From contig JAYKAV010002778.1 of NCBI GenBank assembly GCA_035582835.1, positions 601,334-665,333 on the forward strand: a stretch of DNA of 64,000 nt, in the 5' to 3' direction. The translations under genes and the position numbers were made by a program. Positions 62,901-64,000 of the stretch are shown piece after piece. The DNA comes from Phoebastria nigripes (Eukaryota; Chordata; Aves; Procellariiformes; Diomedeidae). Position 1 is the first letter of the stretch; the number at the start of each line of letters is the position of its first letter. A model generated the notes under the pieces. It was not told the DNA's origin and did no database searches. It saw only the letters and a list, made by a program, of their open reading frames with translations.

Positions 62901-62905
62901 AAATC
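38800..62905 (-). CDS. EFR3A: EFR3A, C-terminal half (13 exons; 5' part beyond right edge)
   Basis: EFR3A is a palmitoylated plasma-membrane protein that recruits PI4KIIIalpha through TTC7 and FAM126 to make PI4P. Exons, 5' to 3' on the - strand: 62791-62905, 60913-60964, 57628-57800, 57104-57179, 54195-54356, 52831-52962, 52246-52313, 50909-51036, 45669-45757, 42031-42079, 40800-40903, 40131-40180 and 38800-38905. Together they are 1304 nt, 433 full residues plus stop, and every phase matches. The sequence follows vertebrate EFR3A nearly residue for residue, e.g. [32 protein letters not shown] and [11 protein letters not shown] at the end. The palmitoylated Cys-rich N terminus is not in the window. 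The part known to bind TTC7-FAM126 should lie in the last five exons. No disruption is seen. Confidence 0.97.
39411..40007 (+). mobile_element. Solo LTR, same family, in the last EFR3A intron
   Basis: The LTR proper is 39416-40002 (587 bp), TG..CA, flanked by the 5-bp repeat TTCAG at 39411-39415 and 40003-40007. Opens TGTACTGGTTTTGGCTGGGA; TGACGTCA at 39675-39682; TATA box ATATAAA at 39691-39697; ends GTTAAACCACAACA. No viral gene remains, so it arose by LTR-LTR recombination. It is antisense to EFR3A. Confidence 0.95.
39675..39697 (+). promoter_or_regulatory. CRE palindrome plus TATA box in solo LTR
   Basis: TGACGTCA (39675-39682), then ATATAAA (39691-39697) 8 bp downstream, in the part of an LTR where the U3 promoter is expected. 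The same pair is present on the - strand in the LTR at 21949-22487. In the third copy the CRE is mutated to TGATGTCA. Activity is inferred, not seen. Confidence 0.6.
40131..40180 (-). CDS. EFR3A: EFR3A exon
   Basis: 50 bp encoding [16 protein letters not shown]; acceptor TTTTTCCTAG, donor GTAAGG. It lies only 128 bp from the end of a solo LTR in the next intron. Confidence 0.96.
40800..40903 (-). CDS. EFR3A: EFR3A exon
   Basis: 104 bp encoding [20 protein letters not shown] and [15 protein letters not shown]. Its acceptor polypyrimidine tract is a run of about 20 uninterrupted T residues (A tract at 40907-40926 on the + strand). Confidence 0.96.
42031..42079 (-). CDS. EFR3A: EFR3A exon
   Basis: 49 bp encoding [16 protein letters not shown]; part of the C-terminal segment expected to contact TTC7-FAM126. 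Confidence 0.94.
43952..44125 (+). mobile_element. CR1 LINE 3' tail
   Basis: It starts GAACAGGCTGCCCAGAGAAGTGG, holds the last ORF2 codons ([15 protein letters not shown] in another frame) and ends with CGATTCTATGATTCTATGA. Antisense to EFR3A; the same 3' end type as the 8.4 kb copy. Confidence 0.93.
45669..45757 (-). CDS. EFR3A: EFR3A exon
   Basis: 89 bp encoding [20 protein letters not shown] and [14 protein letters not shown] is a plausible basophilic kinase site. The last residues (PGNNTEDK) differ from the mammalian pattern, as expected for a variable loop. Confidence 0.96.
47390..48350. other. GC-rich block of unknown origin in EFR3A intron
   Basis: About 960 bp, clearly richer in G and C than the AT-rich intron around it, starting near CTCGTCTCCACACACACG. 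It has long but domain-free open frames on both strands (for example 47828-48256 + and 47700-48095 -), a GT/CT-rich low-complexity run at about 48017-48058 and an alternating purine-pyrimidine tract at 48137-48158. It does not resemble the CR1 or LTR families in this window. It might be another LTR or a non-autonomous element, but I found no clear terminal repeats or target-site duplication. Confidence 0.5.
48137..48158. repeat. Alternating purine-pyrimidine tract with two CACGTG E-boxes
   Basis: 22 bp of perfect purine-pyrimidine alternation including CACGTG at both ends of a short inverted repeat. Such tracts can adopt Z-DNA, and CACGTG is the canonical bHLH E-box; both roles are inferred. 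Confidence 0.6.
50909..51036 (-). CDS. EFR3A: EFR3A exon
   Basis: 128 bp encoding [20 protein letters not shown] and [20 protein letters not shown], then VT. A GTAACA inside the exon resembles a donor, but using GTAAGT 10 bp downstream restores the conserved VTDED. Confidence 0.96.
51351..51977 (+). mobile_element. CR1 LINE, 3' 630 bp
   Basis: It runs from the ORF2 C-terminal region (canonical CTGGGCTGCATTAGCA, then CTACTCAGCACTGGTAAGGC) to the 3' terminal repeat CATTCTGTGATTCAGTGA. The coding part is broken by stops and frameshifts (fragments at 51484-51684 and 51620-51895). Antisense to EFR3A, in the intron after the 52246-52313 exon. Confidence 0.93.
52246..52313 (-). CDS. EFR3A: EFR3A exon
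   Basis: 68 bp encoding [20 protein letters not shown] and KC; donor GTAAGT. The residue across the next junction reads Ile, where mammals have Met. Confidence 0.95.
52831..52962 (-). CDS. EFR3A: EFR3A exon
   Basis: 132 bp, phase 0 to 0, encoding [20 protein letters not shown] and [20 protein letters not shown], then HVSK. Confidence 0.97.
54195..54356 (-). CDS. EFR3A: EFR3A exon
   Basis: 162 bp, phase 0 to 0, encoding [20 protein letters not shown] and [19 protein letters not shown]. The C-terminal half forms a conserved helix of the rod. Confidence 0.97.
54391..54486 (-). mobile_element. Short CR1 LINE 3' end fragment
   Basis: Reverse complement of a CR1 tail: AATCACAGAATAATTTAGG, then TCCTCTAGTCCAACTCC. 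It lies about 35 bp upstream of the 54195-54356 exon, in the same orientation as EFR3A and close to its acceptor. Confidence 0.85.
54487..57103 (-). other. EFR3A: EFR3A intron
   Basis: AT-rich, with an A tract at about 56732-56747. No element or gene recognised; open frames here have no domains. Confidence 0.5.
57104..57179 (-). CDS. EFR3A: EFR3A exon
   Basis: 76 bp encoding [20 protein letters not shown] and VSFMKK; acceptor GTTTCCTTTGTAG, donor GTAATA. Confidence 0.96.
57628..57800 (-). CDS. EFR3A: EFR3A exon
   Basis: 173 bp encoding [18 protein letters not shown], then [20 protein letters not shown] and [14 protein letters not shown]. The donor is GTGATT, weaker than the other donors in this gene. 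Confidence 0.97.
58713..59319 (+). mobile_element. Solo LTR, same family, in EFR3A intron
   Basis: The LTR proper is about 58718-59314 (597 bp), flanked by imperfect 5-bp repeats TGTGT and TGTGA. It opens TGTACAGGTTTTGGCTGGGA and ends GTTAAACCACAACA. The CRE is degraded (TGATGTCA, 58975-58982) and the TATA position reads AACAAAA. A T/G-rich expansion at about 59060-59190 is peculiar to this copy. It is the most decayed of the three and is antisense to EFR3A. Confidence 0.9.
59320..62790 (-). other. EFR3A: EFR3A introns around the 60913-60964 exon
   Basis: AT-rich unique DNA with no mobile element I recognise. Several open frames are present without domains. Confidence 0.5.
60913..60964 (-). 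CDS. EFR3A: EFR3A exon
   Basis: 52 bp encoding [18 protein letters not shown]; acceptor TTCCAATTGTAG, donor GTAAGC. Identical in pattern to vertebrate EFR3A. Confidence 0.96.
62791..62905 (-). CDS. EFR3A: EFR3A exon (first in window)
   Basis: Encodes [18 protein letters not shown] and [20 protein letters not shown], part of the alpha-helical ARM/HEAT-like rod. It enters in phase 1, so an upstream exon lies beyond 64000. Acceptor TTTATTTAG, donor GTTTGT. Confidence 0.95.
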
Positions 62906-63320
62906 CTAAATAAAAATGGAATGAAATCACAGAAGGAAAGAGATATAGGGCCCTTCTCTTTATAAGAAAAGCCTTATAAATACAAGAAATACATTTACAA
63001 GGTCAAAATAGATGAAGAATAAAACTACGATTGTTTTAGGGCATAATACTTACATGTTCATTTCTGCTGAATGACTTTACAGAGTCTTTTCATGACACCG
63101 ACTTTCTCCTTTGAATCCTAAAACTTTCTGACTTTATCTTCCTTTAAATATATGATTTAAAAGCTAAATATGTGACATCTGTTAATTTGTAACTAGTAAG
63201 GAATTGGAAGTGTTTCTCATGGAACACAGTGTTGTTACTTTTGCCTGTTCTTAAGTCACCATTACAGGTGTGCGAACAGAAATCTCAGCAGTATACAAGT
63301 ATTCTATGACCAATACTTAG

Positions 63321-64000
63321 AGACTGCTGAGGCGAGCAGCTCTGGTGCTGGCACGATCGGCAGCGGAGCACTCTAGCACGGTGCACAGCAGGGTTTCCTG
63401 AACCAGGGGAACCTCAGGGGGAGCAAAGAAACCTGCCAGGAGCCCGCAGCTCATGCCACAGCAGCTGACAAGACCTGGCCGGGGCCAGGAGCAACGGCAG
63501 CCAAGCGCCCCCCCCCCCCCCACACCTATAAAAGAAGTCCCTGGGGAGCGCTGGAGGCCAGGGTGTGGCACAGCAGTTCACGCTGAAGGGTGTGCAGGAA
63601 GGGCACTGTAACTGCTGGCTTGACCAGGGAGCAACGGTATCCACCCGGCAGAAGGCCATGGCCTCTCTAAACTCTGCACCGCCGTGACTGATGCTGCTTC
63701 ACAGACAGAGCTCAGATCGGAACACGCTGCTACCCAGGTGTCATCAGGGTGTGCCTTACTCTTATGCCAGTACCGGACGGCAGCAGTGAGCACACCTGTG
63801 TGAGGTGTGCCCAGGTAGGGGAACTCCTCTGCTTAGTAGCAGAGCTCTGGGAGGAGGCGAGTAGGTTGAGGAGTATCAGGGAGTCTGACAGAGAGATAGA
63901 CTGCTGGAACCGCACCCTACCGTCCCTGGGACACGCCTGTCAGACACACAGGGCACATGATACGGAGGATTTCCTGCCCTCTCTCCACCCGGCAGAACGC
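63321..64000 (+). mobile_element. CR1 LINE 5' end (5'UTR and ORF1), runs off right edge
   Basis: It starts near AGACTGCTGAGGCGAGCAGC, which matches the 5' start of the 29731 copy (GCTCTG..GCTGGC.CG..C..CAGCGGAG). About 440 bp of GC-rich 5'UTR with a C tract at 63508-63521 follow, then ORF1. In CR1 the 5'UTR holds the internal promoter. Most genomic CR1 copies are 5'-truncated, so a 5' end is rare. Antisense to EFR3A. Confidence 0.85.
63764..64000 (+). CDS. CR1 ORF1, N-terminal part, open to the window edge
   Basis: From ATG at 63764 the frame stays open for 79 codons to the edge. It reads MPVPDGSSEHTCVRCAQVGE, then LLCLVAELWEEASRLRSIRE and a WNRTLPSL block. The Cys-x-x-Cys start and the heptad-like Leu pattern (coiled coil) fit CR1 ORF1, an RNA-binding and chaperone protein. 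No stop or frameshift is visible in this part. The start is the first in-frame ATG before the conserved CVRC motif. Confidence 0.78.
   Translation, partial: MPVPDGSSEHTCVRCAQVGELLCLVAELWEEASRLRSIRESDREIDCWNRTLPSLGHACQTHRAHDTEDFLPSLHPAER

Overview
The window is avian nuclear DNA. The evidence is many 5'-truncated CR1 LINEs on both strands, three solo LTRs of one bird-type endogenous retrovirus family, and two vertebrate genes in the arrangement known from amniotes. Three LTRs of this type suggest a neoavian bird, but I cannot name the species. The sequence is a draft assembly, with scattered single N bases and one 284-bp N run at 32378-32661.

Gene 1 is OC90 (otoconin-90), on the + strand, with a complete coding model from 3416 to 26433. 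I assembled 15 coding exons by eye. The first encodes a signal peptide. Two degenerate secretory-PLA2-like domains follow, each built on a 175-bp exon. A Ser/Thr/Glu-rich linker made of small phase 1-1 exons joins them, and the protein ends in an acidic and basic tail. Every junction keeps the frame, giving about 539 residues (526 without one candidate 39-bp exon). Both PLA2 domains keep the active-site His but have lost the Ca2+-binding Asp, so the protein should be a non-enzymatic matrix scaffold for inner-ear otoconia.

Gene 2 is EFR3A, on the - strand, convergent with OC90. The window holds 13 exons, from 62905 down to the stop at 38800. They encode the C-terminal 433 or so residues of a protein of about 820. 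The N-terminal half lies beyond the right edge. EFR3A anchors the PI4KIIIalpha (PI4KA)-TTC7-FAM126 complex at the plasma membrane. A long 3'UTR probably runs to about 35.8 kb.

Layout: 1-3.4 kb, CR1 copies and unique DNA upstream of OC90. 3.4-26.4 kb, OC90, with a sense CR1 in intron 4, an old CR1 in intron 6 and an antisense solo LTR in intron 12. 26.4-35.8 kb, intergenic DNA between the two gene ends, with two inverted CR1 copies; one of these keeps both element termini but has lost most of ORF1. 35.8-62.9 kb, EFR3A, with two antisense solo LTRs, CR1 fragments and an unexplained GC-rich block at 47.39-48.35 kb. 63.3-64 kb, the 5' end of another CR1 with an open ORF1 running off the edge.

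I saw no bacterial-type system, CRISPR array, rRNA or tRNA. The points most worth checking are the OC90 exon model (signal-peptide exon, GC-AG intron, symmetric linker exons), the TSD-flanked LTRs with a CRE-TATA promoter core, and the GC-rich block.
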